From positions 5,000,501-5,064,500 of the forward strand of contig NZ_CP016809.1 in assembly GCF_002741055.1 (NCBI RefSeq): a stretch of DNA of 64,000 bases. The letters run 5' to 3'. The DNA comes from Paenibacillus ihbetae. Lineage in GTDB: Bacteria > Bacillota > Bacilli > Paenibacillales > Paenibacillaceae. The first letter of the stretch is position 1; every line of letters begins with the position of its first letter. Of this stretch, positions 26,780-34,700 are shown one piece after another. The notes under the pieces were generated by a model. That model searched no databases, was not told where the DNA came from, and saw only the letters and a program-made list of their open reading frames with translations. The translations under genes were made by a program, and so were the position numbers.

Positions 26780-28238
26780 TTATTCGATTTCGATTTGAAA
26801 AACGACCGGTACCGAACTCTTAACTGTTACGGTTTGTATCGACAAGGCTTCATCGTTTCGATCCCATGTCGGCTTCTCATCGAACCCGAGCACACGAATA
26901 TCCCGGATGATGCCATGATAGTGGGGGGAACGCTCTTTCAGCGAACGGATGCGGACGATGCCATCCACAGGATAAGCCAAAACCGTTGCATACAGATAAC
27001 ATCCTTTCATTGTGAAACGGATATCTTCGCTTGTGAAGTCTGTGGCCGTTCCGTCCGTGAATTGACCTTCTTTAATTTCCGTCGGCCCTTCACCGAATGT
27101 TTTCCAAAACGTTGTCCCGTATATTGCTTCTCCGTTGACCCGCAGCCAATCTCCGATGGCAATGAGAATATCTCGGTCCTCGGCGGGGATCGTTCCATCT
27201 GCTTTGGGCCCAATGTTGAGCAGCAAACTGCCGTTTTTGCTCACGATATCAACCAGATTCTGAATGATTTCGACTGGCGATTTGTATTCATTATCGGGCG
27301 TATAGCACCAGGAGTTCCTCGCAACGGCTGTATCGGTTTGCCAAAAGTACGGCTTCAGTTCCGCAAATTGGCCTCTCTCTACATCAGGGACGGCCGTGCC
27401 AAACATATAAGCGTCGTGCTTGTAATTGATGGCAACCGGGTATCCCCATTCGTCGCCCTTATTATAATAATAGGCTGCGAATTTCTTCAGGTACGGTTTA
27501 AAAGCGCTGGTCTGAATCCACCAGTCGAAATAAAAAACTTTAGGGCGGAAACGGTCGACCAGCTCGCAGCACCGGAGCAGCCAGTCCTCCAAAAATTCAT
27601 GACTCGGAGGCGAGCCTGCTAGATCTTGATGATCCGGCTCCGGCATTGACGGCCAGTAGAAGTCGCCACGTGCAAGGGGTTCCCGGATATCCGAATCGAA
27701 ATCTTTGCCGTGAGACAAGAAGAACCAATGTTCCGCACGGTGAGAAGAGACGCACAGCTCCAGTCCTTGGTGTTCGAAAGCGGTTTTCATTTCAGCGAGA
27801 AGATCCCGGCCTGGCCCCATCTCATAGGCGTTAAACCGGGAGAGTCCGCTTTTGTACATTTGAAAACCATCATGATGTTCGGCAACGGGCATTACATATC
27901 TGGCCCCGCTGCGTCTGAATAAATCGGCCCATTCTTCCGCGTCAAACCGCTCAGCTTTGAACATCGGAATGAAATCCTTGTACCCGAACTGTTTGTGCTC
28001 TCCGTAAGTAGCAATATGATGCTCATATTCCTCTGAATTTTGAATGTACATATTGCGTGGATACCACTCGTTTTTAAAAGCAGGTACGGAGTATACACCC
28101 CAGTGGATGAAGATACCGAATTTGGCATCTCTGTACCTATTCGGGAACACGAAATGCTCCAAGAGACCCCCAATCGTCTTTGAATCGCCCTCTCGCAATC
28201 GCTCCGTCGATCACTTGCAAATATTCATTTCTATCCAT
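26780..28238 (-). pseudogene. GH29 alpha-L-fucosidase broken by a single-base insertion
   Basis: The frame from ATG 28238 has a strong site (AAAGGAGG) and encodes the family N-terminus MDRNEYLQVIDGAIARG, continuing to VPE, then hits TAG at 28139-28137. One base later the frame resumes with YRDAKFGIFIHWGVYSVPAF and runs 450 residues to 26780. Family members have VPEWYRDAKFG here; deleting the A at 28138 turns TAGG into TGG and restores it. The downstream frame has TTG 28198 but no ribosome site. Catalytic-site phrases HHDGFQMY and FYFDWW are intact. Either a recent null mutation or a sequencing error. It would remove terminal L-fucose from glycans. Confidence 0.8.
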
Positions 28239-28274
28239 GAAGTACAATCCTCCTTTTCAGTTCATGTTCTCTTA

Positions 28275-28288
28275 TGATAGCGCTATCG
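28275..28288. promoter_or_regulatory. LacI-family-type operator upstream of the GH29 gene
   Basis: TGATAGCGCTATCG contains a perfect 12-bp palindrome with central CG (28276-28287), the pattern of LacI/GalR-family operators. It overlaps a TATCAT -10-like sequence on the minus strand, 37 nt before the GH29 ATG. No LacI gene is in the window. Confidence 0.5.
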
Positions 28289-28474
28289 CAAGCCGGAAAG
28301 AATGGATAATACTCATCTCATCGTGGATTTTATTAACCTGTTCCGACCGGAGAGGATCCATTTATATTAGGATCAATTCCATGTGGCTCAACAGCGTCAC
28401 GATTTCCTTTTCCGCACGAACGGGGTATGATAGAAGTGGGAATTTTACATAGCGAAGAGATGGAGGAACCAATC

Positions 28475-28762
28475 GTGATTAAACATATTGTGTTTTTTAA
28501 ATTAAAGGAGCCTACAGCGGAAAATATTGAACGGACGGTAGAAGTGCTGCGTGATATGGAAGGAAAAATCCCGATGCTGAGATCGATCGAGGCCGGTGCC
28601 GATGTCATCCGTTCGGAGCGCTCGTACGATCTGGCGCTTATCGTCGAAGTCGATTCGCTTGAGGATCTGCAGGCTTACGCGGTTCATCCGGTCCACCAGG
28701 AAGTGATCCGTTACATTAATACCGTCAAGGATCATACGCTCAGCGTCGATTTTGAAGTGTAG
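28475..28762 (+). CDS. Dabb (stress-responsive A/B barrel) family protein
   Basis: 95 residues from GTG 28475, with GGAGG 8 nt upstream. The Dabb signature is IKHIVFFKLKEPT at the N-terminus with the central YDLALIVEVDSLEDLQAYAVHPVHQEV. These form small dimeric ferredoxin-like barrels of mostly unknown activity. It stands just before a DUF86 gene, from which it is separated by 50 nt. Confidence 0.85.
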   Translation: MIKHIVFFKLKEPTAENIERTVEVLRDMEGKIPMLRSIEAGADVIRSERSYDLALIVEVDSLEDLQAYAVHPVHQEVIRYINTVKDHTLSVDFEV

Positions 28763-28812
28763 CCCGTTGTTTGTTTTGTGCTAACCATTAACACCTCTGG
28801 AGGAGATTGACC

Positions 28813-29232
28813 GTGTATTATGTGAATCAGGAACAAATTGAACGACGGCTCGAAGCCATTCCCGAGATTGCGGAGGGACTCAGAACAGCAGCCCAGTCAT
28901 GGGACGGCGGACTTGTGCTGGGGATGATGCAGGAACGGGCCCTACATCTGGCGATTGAGGTCGTGACCGATGTCGGGAGCTATCTGATCGACGGCTTTAT
29001 TATGCGGGATGCAAGCAGCTACGAGGATATTATGGACATCGTTCATGAGGAGAAGGTCTTTCCACAAGACGTGCATGCCGTGCTGCTGGAGCTGGTTCGG
29101 CTCCGCAAGCCGCTCGTTCAGGAATATTACGATTGGGACAGGCACTCGCTGCATCCATTAACGGCGAAGCTGCCGGATGCTTTGGAGCGGTTCGCGGCGC
29201 ATGTTCGCGAGTATTTGAAGAAAGAGCTTTAA
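28813..29232 (+). CDS. DUF86/HepT-like protein (YutE type)
   Basis: 139 residues from GTG 28813 with GGAGGAG at 28799-28805. All-helical, with the family pattern RALHLAIEVVTDVGSYLIDG and RLRKPLVQEYYDWD; the latter carries the R-x4-6-Y motif seen in HepT RNases. Solo chromosomal YutE-type members in Bacilli lack a MntA nucleotidyltransferase partner, and none is adjacent here, so it is not an evident toxin-antitoxin pair. Function unknown. Confidence 0.8.
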   Translation: MYYVNQEQIERRLEAIPEIAEGLRTAAQSWDGGLVLGMMQERALHLAIEVVTDVGSYLIDGFIMRDASSYEDIMDIVHEEKVFPQDVHAVLLELVRLRKPLVQEYYDWDRHSLHPLTAKLPDALERFAAHVREYLKKEL

Positions 29233-29288
29233 GCCAGAGTGAGTTTCTACGTTTTGCGCAGTTTTCGATCCCTATCGTAAAACCTCAG

Positions 29289-29312
29289 GCCCGGGATATC
29301 CCGGGCTTTTTT
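29289..29312 (+). terminator. Terminator after DUF86 gene
   Basis: GCCCGGGATATCCCGGGC followed by six Ts. Confidence 0.9.
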
Positions 29313-29442
29313 CGTTGTTCCCAGGCTCTAGGCAGAACCTCCCGAGAAAAATGTAAAAAGCTGTGTCAATACAAGCCCATTCTGCTTATAATGCATCAAG
29401 CGACTAGGCATTCGCCCGGTCGGATGAAAGGAGGAGTTCCCT

Positions 29443-29898
29443 ATGACGGAGTGGAGCGCGCTTGCGGCTGCTGTCGGAATCTTGATCGTTGCCGGCGCAG
29501 CGATCGTGATGATGCTGTCCCTTCGCAAGCTGCTGCAGCATACGGAAGCCGTTCTTGCCAAGCTGGAGCAGGACAGCACGCAGCTGGCCCAGGAGGCCTC
29601 GCAAGTGTTGAAGCAGGCTTCGGTATCGATGGAGATGGTACAGCGGCAGCTGGCGGCGGGTGAAGCCTTAACCTCTTCGCTGAACGATGCTGCTTCGGCC
29701 ATTGCCAAGACGGCGGATGCCGTTCATGCCGTAGGGAAGAAGGCTTCGATCACGGCGATTGAGCATCTGGAGCGTGCGCGCCTCGATAATGAAAGGCATA
29801 TCGGGGAGATGTTCCGATGGATTGATGCCGGCATGACCCTATGGCACTCATGGAGCAGATACTCTTCCGCCAAATCCGGCGAGGGGCAGGCCAAATAG
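29443..29898 (+). CDS. DUF948 membrane protein (YtxG-like)
   Basis: 151 residues. One N-terminal transmembrane helix (about 6-27) is followed by a long amphipathic, coiled-coil-like region rich in Ala/Gln/Ser/Glu, typical of DUF948. It precedes a YtxH-type gene by 15 nt; in B. subtilis the ytxG-ytxH pair is stress induced. AAAGGAGG precedes the ATG. Its biochemical role is not known. Confidence 0.82.
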   Translation: MTEWSALAAAVGILIVAGAAIVMMLSLRKLLQHTEAVLAKLEQDSTQLAQEASQVLKQASVSMEMVQRQLAAGEALTSSLNDAASAIAKTADAVHAVGKKASITAIEHLERARLDNERHIGEMFRWIDAGMTLWHSWSRYSSAKSGEGQAK

Positions 29899-29913
29899 AA
29901 GGGATGGGATTGT

Positions 29914-30285
29914 ATGAACGATAAGAGCAAAGGACTCCTGTGGGGCGTATTGATCGGCAGCGTTGCAGGCTCCGTGACGGCGCTTCTTCTCGCACCGAAA
30001 TCCGGCAAGGAGCTACGGGGCGATATTGCCGAAGGCGCCCGCGGCATCGGGAGCAAGGTGCAGGAGGCAGCCGAGAAGGTTGGGGAGCAGGGCCTGAATC
30101 TGGTCGGCATTATGACCGATCGCGCTGAAAACGTGATCTCCGACATTCAGGCATGGCGGGGCCGCAAAGAATCCTGGCTTGAAGAGGAGGACATCGTTCA
30201 AGTATCGTCCTTTAGCGATGAAGAGGCTGAGGAGGAAGAGAAGTTCATTACCTTCATTCCGGAGTCCAAAGATTCGCAAGTATAA
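29914..30285 (+). CDS. YtxH-domain general stress protein
   Basis: 123 residues. The YtxH domain is the N-terminal glycine-rich helix GLLWGVLIGSVAGSVTALLLAPKSGKELR followed by a helical apolipoprotein-like segment to about residue 75; the tail is acidic (EEAEEEEK). Probably membrane attached. It forms an operon with the DUF948 gene. The terminator at 30325 ends the unit. Confidence 0.85.
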   Translation: MNDKSKGLLWGVLIGSVAGSVTALLLAPKSGKELRGDIAEGARGIGSKVQEAAEKVGEQGLNLVGIMTDRAENVISDIQAWRGRKESWLEEEDIVQVSSFSDEEAEEEEKFITFIPESKDSQV

Positions 30286-30324
30286 TCGCTGCGGTGTTTG
30301 CAGCAACCATATCGAACATACGCG

Positions 30325-30361
30325 AAAGCCGGGACTGCTATAGATGCAGGCCCGGCTTTTT
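30325..30361 (+). terminator. Terminator after DUF948-YtxH operon
   Basis: AAAGCCGGG pairs with CCCGGCTTT across a 17-nt loop, followed by Ts. The next 300 bases (30362-30665) hold no gene I can support; an inverted repeat CATTTCG-AAC-CGAAATG (30597-30613) lies about 50 nt before the racemase start. Confidence 0.85.
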
Positions 30362-30665
30362 GCTATGCGCATTTTCACGCCAGGAGGAGGGAGTTTGAGT
30401 CAGCATTAATGAGGAAATTCCGGGAAACGAGCGAGCGTAGTTTTTAGACCGTTGAAATCGCTCCAGTTGACCTGGGGGGCTTATCCGCAGGTGCTTCAGC
30501 AGGTGTCTTCCATAGCTCAGCTGCGTACTTCCAGCGCTTGTCTAATCCTGGCGCCCCTTGTTGAAGATAGGGGGGAATTGGGGTAAGATTTAGGTACATT
30601 TCGAACCGAAATGACATATGGTATCACGTAAACCATGAATATGATGAGAAGGAAGCGGTGGGTTC

Positions 30666-31472
30666 GTGCAGCAAGCAATCGCAATACTAGACTCAGGTGT
30701 GGGTGGGCTGACCGTCGCTAAGGAAGTGATGAGACAGCTCCCGAGAGAGAAGATTATTTATTTCGGAGATACTGCCCGCGCACCCTACGGACCCCGTACA
30801 CCGGAAGAAGTCCGTTTATTTACGGAACAGATTGTAGATTATCTAATCCAATATGATCCCAAAATGATTGTCATCGCCTGCAATACGGCTACGGCGGCGG
30901 CGCTCGATTATATTTCATCCAAGGTGCCGGTGCCCGTTATCGGCGTCATTCATCCGGGCGCGCGAGCCGCGATCAGTGCGACCAAGACCGGGCGTGTCGG
31001 TGTGATCGGCACCGTCGGGACGATCGGAAGCGGAGCATATACGGCGGCTCTGAAGCAGTTGTCCCCCTATGTGGAGGTTGAGAGCCGGGCCTGCCCGGAT
31101 CTCGTTCCGCTGGTGGAGCACGGATTATTCCGATCCAAAGATTCGCTGCAGATTGTCGAAGAATCATTGAATGGAATGAAAGACTCATCCATCGATTGTC
31201 TGATCCTTGGCTGTACGCATTATCCATTCCTGATGGAGCCCATCCAGACCGTTATGGGGCAGGATGTGAAGCTGATCAGCTCGGCTGACGAGACCGCGCG
31301 CGAGGTCAGCACGATTCTGTACGACAAGGGACAGCTCGCCAGCAATGACGAGAGCCCGGTCCATCAGTTTTTTTGCACCGGAGATCCGGTGATCTTCCAG
31401 AGCATCGCTACCGAATGGCTGGGGGATCACATTAAGCGGACGCCGGTGGTATGGCAGATTACGAAGCTATAA
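30666..31472 (+). CDS. racE: Glutamate racemase
   Basis: 268 residues from GTG 30666 (AGAAGGAAG upstream). D9 in DSGVGGLTV and the two catalytic cysteines, C72 in ACNTATAAAL and C183 in LGCTHYPF, are all present. It interconverts L- and D-glutamate to supply D-Glu for peptidoglycan. A wall endopeptidase gene that cleaves next to D-Glu follows, separated by a terminator. Confidence 0.96.
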   Translation: MQQAIAILDSGVGGLTVAKEVMRQLPREKIIYFGDTARAPYGPRTPEEVRLFTEQIVDYLIQYDPKMIVIACNTATAAALDYISSKVPVPVIGVIHPGARAAISATKTGRVGVIGTVGTIGSGAYTAALKQLSPYVEVESRACPDLVPLVEHGLFRSKDSLQIVEESLNGMKDSSIDCLILGCTHYPFLMEPIQTVMGQDVKLISSADETAREVSTILYDKGQLASNDESPVHQFFCTGDPVIFQSIATEWLGDHIKRTPVVWQITKL

Positions 31473-31510
31473 TTCACAAATCATCATCGAGCGAAAATAA
31501 CGTAAGCAGC

Positions 31511-31547
31511 GGGCCGGCAGGGAACAAACTCCCTGCCGGCCCGTTTG
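31511..31547 (+). terminator. Terminator after racE
   Basis: GGGCCGGCAGGG pairs with CCCTGCCGGCCC around an 8-nt loop; the tail GTTTGTC is weak in Ts. Confidence 0.65.
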
Positions 31548-31718
31548 TCGATCTGTCCCTAAGGGTTAAGGGACAGGGACCGACTGCGGTTAATGCGGCC
31601 GTTGGAGCAATATGCCGGATCATCCGCCGGTTCAAAGGCACATGATGGACAAGCCGCAGCTCATATATATGGAGTGGACGATAATCGAAGCGGCTCCGTC
31701 CGCGGAAAGGAATCCACT

Positions 31719-32921
31719 ATGCAGCAGTATGTCGTTCAGAAAGGCGATACTTTAAGACGCGTCGCGGCACGAAACGGCCTGGCGCTGGAACAGCTGTTAA
31801 CGGCGAATCCATGGGCGGCCCAGCAGCCTTATTTGAAAAAGGGGCAATTGCTGTATCTCCCTTCCTCATTGCGCCGGAGGTACATCATTCAAGAGGGGGA
31901 CACGCTGGAGCGCATCGGCGCGGCCTTCCGGTTATCCGTTGACGCTCTGATTGACCTGAATCCCGGGCTAACGGATCACAGCCTGCCTCCCGGGAAGACG
32001 CTGGTTCTGCCTGCCCCGGCATCCGCGCATCTGATCAGGCTGGCGGGCGAGTACGGCCCAAGCGAGCTTGAGCGGGATATTCAAGAAATGCGCGCAAGGT
32101 ACCCGGCCGTGAAGTGGACGGTGATCGGCGCAAGCGTTCTCGGCAAACCGATCTATGCCGCTTCCATTGGCGTCGGCCCGAAGGCGCTGCATATGAATGC
32201 GGCCCTGCATGCCAATGAATGGATTACCGCCCCGTGTCTGCTGCGGTTTGCAGAGGATTATGCCAAAGCGCTATCCGGAGGTACGCGCATTTATGGAGGG
32301 GACCCGGAAGCATGGTATGCCGAATACACCTTATGGCTCGTGCCCATGGCGAATCCGGACGGCGTGGAGCTTGTGCAGGAGGGGGTAACCCCGGACCATC
32401 CTTATTACGATCAATTGCTGGATTGGAACCATGGGCGCGAAGACTTCCGCCGCTGGAAGGCTAACATCCGCGGAGTCGACCTCGGCGACCAGTTTCCCGC
32501 GCATTGGGAAGAAGAGGTGGAGCGCAGGGGGAAGACGGGGCCGTGTCCCCAGGATTATGCCGGAACCGCCCCGCTGTGTGAGCCGGAAGCCAGAGCCTTA
32601 TACGAGCATACCCTGGATATATCCCCTGTAAGGGCTGTTTCCCTGCACAGCCAGGGGAAAGAGATCTATTGGAATTACAGGGATTATGAGCCGCCCGAGA
32701 CCGAGGGCTGGGCAAGGCTTTTGGGCAAGGCAGCGGGCTACCGCCCGGTGAAGCTGCAGGGCAGCGATGCCGGATATAAAGACTGGTTCATTCAGCATTA
32801 TCGGAGACCCGGCTTTACCGTTGAGATCGGGCTTGGGGTAAATCCGCTCCCGCTGGAGGATTTTGAGGATTTATGCGTTGAGGTAGGCTCCATCGCCGCT
32901 GCGTTCATGTCGTTGAAATAA
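31719..32921 (+). CDS. LysM-M14 gamma-D-glutamyl-L-diamino acid endopeptidase (ENP I-like)
   Basis: 400 residues from ATG 31719 (GGAAAGGAA upstream). Two LysM repeats (about 3-47 and 54-98) precede an M14 zinc carboxypeptidase fold with H164 and E167 (LHANEW), H310 (SLHSQGK) and catalytic E369 (FTVEIGLG). This is the architecture and length of endopeptidase I from Lysinibacillus sphaericus, which cuts the gamma-D-Glu to diaminopimelate bond of wall peptides. No signal peptide, so it probably acts inside the mother cell or on recycled muropeptides (inference). Confidence 0.88.
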   Translation: MQQYVVQKGDTLRRVAARNGLALEQLLTANPWAAQQPYLKKGQLLYLPSSLRRRYIIQEGDTLERIGAAFRLSVDALIDLNPGLTDHSLPPGKTLVLPAPASAHLIRLAGEYGPSELERDIQEMRARYPAVKWTVIGASVLGKPIYAASIGVGPKALHMNAALHANEWITAPCLLRFAEDYAKALSGGTRIYGGDPEAWYAEYTLWLVPMANPDGVELVQEGVTPDHPYYDQLLDWNHGREDFRRWKANIRGVDLGDQFPAHWEEEVERRGKTGPCPQDYAGTAPLCEPEARALYEHTLDISPVRAVSLHSQGKEIYWNYRDYEPPETEGWARLLGKAAGYRPVKLQGSDAGYKDWFIQHYRRPGFTVEIGLGVNPLPLEDFEDLCVEVGSIAAAFMSLK

Positions 32922-32973
32922 CAAATGATATGAAACGGAAGCGATGCCGAACTCGTATATCCTTTAGGAGCAG

Positions 32974-33013
32974 CCGCTGCATGGAATCTCCTGCAGCGGT
33001 CTTGCTATTTTTT
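32974..33013 (+). terminator. Terminator after the endopeptidase
   Basis: CCGCTGCA (32974-32981) pairs with TGCAGCGG (32992-32999), followed by a T-rich tail after five bases. Confidence 0.65.
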
Positions 33014-33154
33014 CGTCACGGCTTAAGGCTTCACACCCGGCCAAACCCAAGGCTGAACAACTTCGTTATGCCCAACCGTCTCGTAAACGGAGGCTGTAAT
33101 TTGAAGTTTGGGTAATGATAAACATAACTGCGGCCCGAATGGAGGGATAGCATC

Positions 33155-33424
33155 ATGAAATGGAGAAGATTATGGTCGCTGCGGCGCTGGTCGCATGTAT
33201 TTCAGCGTATTTTCGGTTATATCGCCTCCTCTGAGGTTTCGCTGCCGGACAAGCTCTTGTTTCTGGTTCCGGTGATACTCTACTGGGTGCTTCCGGATCT
33301 GCTGCCTCTGCTGCCGATCGATGATATCGGCTTTACGATGCTGCTGATGAACTGGTTCGTTTCGCGCGTCGAACGAAAGTACCCTCAATTACTGCAGGAT
33401 AAGCAGCGGCGAACGGTGAGGTAG
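33155..33424 (+). CDS. DUF1232 family protein
   Basis: 89 residues. The DUF1232 core is the hydrophobic stretch LPDKLLFLVPVILYWVLPDLLPLLPIDDIG, with the conserved D-L-x-P...P-x-D-D pattern. Basic residues flank it on both sides. A GGAGGG site lies before ATG 33155. Likely membrane associated; function unknown. Confidence 0.8.
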   Translation: MKWRRLWSLRRWSHVFQRIFGYIASSEVSLPDKLLFLVPVILYWVLPDLLPLLPIDDIGFTMLLMNWFVSRVERKYPQLLQDKQRRTVR

Positions 33425-33570
33425 GAACGCTTGAGATTGACGTGTCCATAGGAAATGGCCGGGTCATGCCGACCGGAGACGGATGGCACACACCGTGCTC
33501 TTGCGCATCTTCCTCACTATGGTCTACAATAAACTATTGAATGCATCATCTTAGAGGAGATGAACGAATA

Positions 33571-33873
33571 GTGAAATGTAAAATCACCCGCAATGCGGCC
33601 AAGGTTATAAAGCGAGAGATGGCGAAGGAAGAGCATGCAGGAAAGCTGCTCCGGGTCATCGTGACCCATGCGCACGGCGATCATGCCCACTACGGGCTTG
33701 ATTTCGATACGCCGAAGGAAAACGACGAAGTGGTTGCGACCGATAAAGAGATTGACGTGATTCTGGAGAAGGGGCAGCCGTTCCTTGACGGCGTCAAGAT
33801 TGATTATCTCTATTTTCCACAGGAAGGCTTCGTCATCACGAATCCGTCCAAAGGCAATCACGGCGACCACTAG
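33571..33873 (+). CDS. HesB/IscA-like protein lacking the Fe-S cysteines
   Basis: 100 residues from GTG 33571 (GAGGAGAT upstream). The fold pattern follows Fe-S biogenesis A-type carriers (ITRNAAKVIKREM; LLRVIVTHAHG; YGLDFDTPKENDE; DGVKIDYLYFPQEGFVITNPS). The position of the first IscA cysteine is replaced by a His-rich THAHGDHAHYG, and the C-terminal CxC is replaced by KGNHGDH. It cannot bind a cluster like IscA; a histidine-bound metal is possible (inference). A Cys-rich DUF1450 gene follows by 27 nt. Confidence 0.75.
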   Translation: MKCKITRNAAKVIKREMAKEEHAGKLLRVIVTHAHGDHAHYGLDFDTPKENDEVVATDKEIDVILEKGQPFLDGVKIDYLYFPQEGFVITNPSKGNHGDH

Positions 33874-33900
33874 GTTGCTGCAGTAAAGAAGGTATGAACG

Positions 33901-34122
33901 ATGGCAAATGATATAAGAGTCTGCGAGAAATGCAAGCATACAAGACTGAAGACCCTTATCCCGAAAATCAAGAAAATGGCGCCTGACGCCGAGATCAAAA
34001 TTGGGTGCAAATCCTATTGCGGACCTTGCGGCAAGCGTGCATTCATTTATATCAACGGCCGGTATGTCAGCGCCCCGACAGAGGATGAAGTGCTCGCCAA
34101 GGCTCAGCCGTTCGTCAAGTAG
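33901..34122 (+). CDS. DUF1450 family protein (YuzB-like)
   Basis: 73 residues. Cysteines are arranged as CEKCKH near the N-terminus and IGCKSYCGPCGKR in the middle, the DUF1450 signature, with a thioredoxin-like small fold predicted. The pattern suggests a metal or Fe-S site. It pairs with the HesB-like gene upstream, 27 nt away. Function not established. Confidence 0.82.
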   Translation: MANDIRVCEKCKHTRLKTLIPKIKKMAPDAEIKIGCKSYCGPCGKRAFIYINGRYVSAPTEDEVLAKAQPFVK

Positions 34123-34180
34123 ATTTCAGGCGAATTTGAGCTGCCGGCATAAACCTGGCAATCCCCATTTGAAGGGTATA

Positions 34181-34225
34181 GTTCCTGCCTTGTCCATCCA
34201 TGCTAAGAAGGCAGCAGGAACCTTT
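34181..34225 (+). terminator. Terminator after the HesB-DUF1450 pair
   Basis: GTTCCTGC pairs with GCAGGAAC in a long hairpin (34181-34221), followed by CTTT; moderate strength. Confidence 0.55.
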
Positions 34226-34248
34226 AACTTCAGAAGGGAGCAACCAAC

Positions 34249-34515
34249 ATGAACAGCCACGATTCCAGTCTTCATTCCAACAACCCCAGCAATAGCGCTT
34301 TGGATTCCGTCGAGAAGCTGCACCGTGCCGTATCGTCGGCCATGTCGCATCCTACGGAGCAGCTGATCCGTCAGGCTGAGAATTCCCTTTCCCACACGGA
34401 ACGGGCCGTTTCTCAGATGATGGAGCAGGGAAGCCCGAACGCCGTAGAATTGGCGGAGGAGCTGTTAGGCGAGGAGAAGGAACGTCTGTCCAAGCTTCGT
34501 TCAAGCAAGAAATAG
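34249..34515 (+). CDS. Small helical protein, unknown
   Basis: 88 residues with GGGAGCAACC before ATG. A Ser/Asn-rich start (MNSHDSSLHSNN) is followed by two amphipathic helices with heptad-like spacing (SVEKLHRAVSSAMSH; IRQAENSLSHTERAVSQMM; VELAEELLGEEKERLSKL). No family recognised. It has its own terminator at 34531. Confidence 0.6.
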   Translation: MNSHDSSLHSNNPSNSALDSVEKLHRAVSSAMSHPTEQLIRQAENSLSHTERAVSQMMEQGSPNAVELAEELLGEEKERLSKLRSSKK

Positions 34516-34530
34516 GGAAGAATCCTGTGC

Positions 34531-34574
34531 AAGCCCGCTACAGAGCCGTGATGCTCGAATAGCGGGCTTTTTTA
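34531..34574 (+). terminator. Terminator after the small helical protein gene
   Basis: AAGCCCGCTA pairs with TAGCGGGCTT, followed by six Ts. Confidence 0.9.
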
Positions 34575-34645
34575 GTGATGGCTCCCCAATCATCCCGCTT
34601 CCTTAGGGATAGACAGCCTGTCGTCCAACTCCAGGTTTTTTACCT

Positions 34646-34695
34646 CAAAAAAAGCCCCTGTGTCCGCTTGGCTGCCCAATAGGACGACAGGAGCT
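34646..34695 (-). terminator. Terminator of the LTA synthase family gene
   Basis: On the minus strand AGCTCCTGTCGTCC pairs with GGACACAGGGGCT, followed by seven Ts. Confidence 0.8.
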
Positions 34696-34700
34696 GTTGA

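Noticed and set aside
26741..27622. 293-codon plus-strand frame opposite the GH29 gene
   Set aside because: Shadow of the real minus-strand coding sequence; no ribosome site and no domain pattern.
28813..29232. DUF86 gene as a HepT toxin of a toxin-antitoxin pair
   Set aside because: No MntA-type nucleotidyltransferase gene is adjacent; the neighbour is a Dabb protein. A housekeeping YutE-type role fits better.
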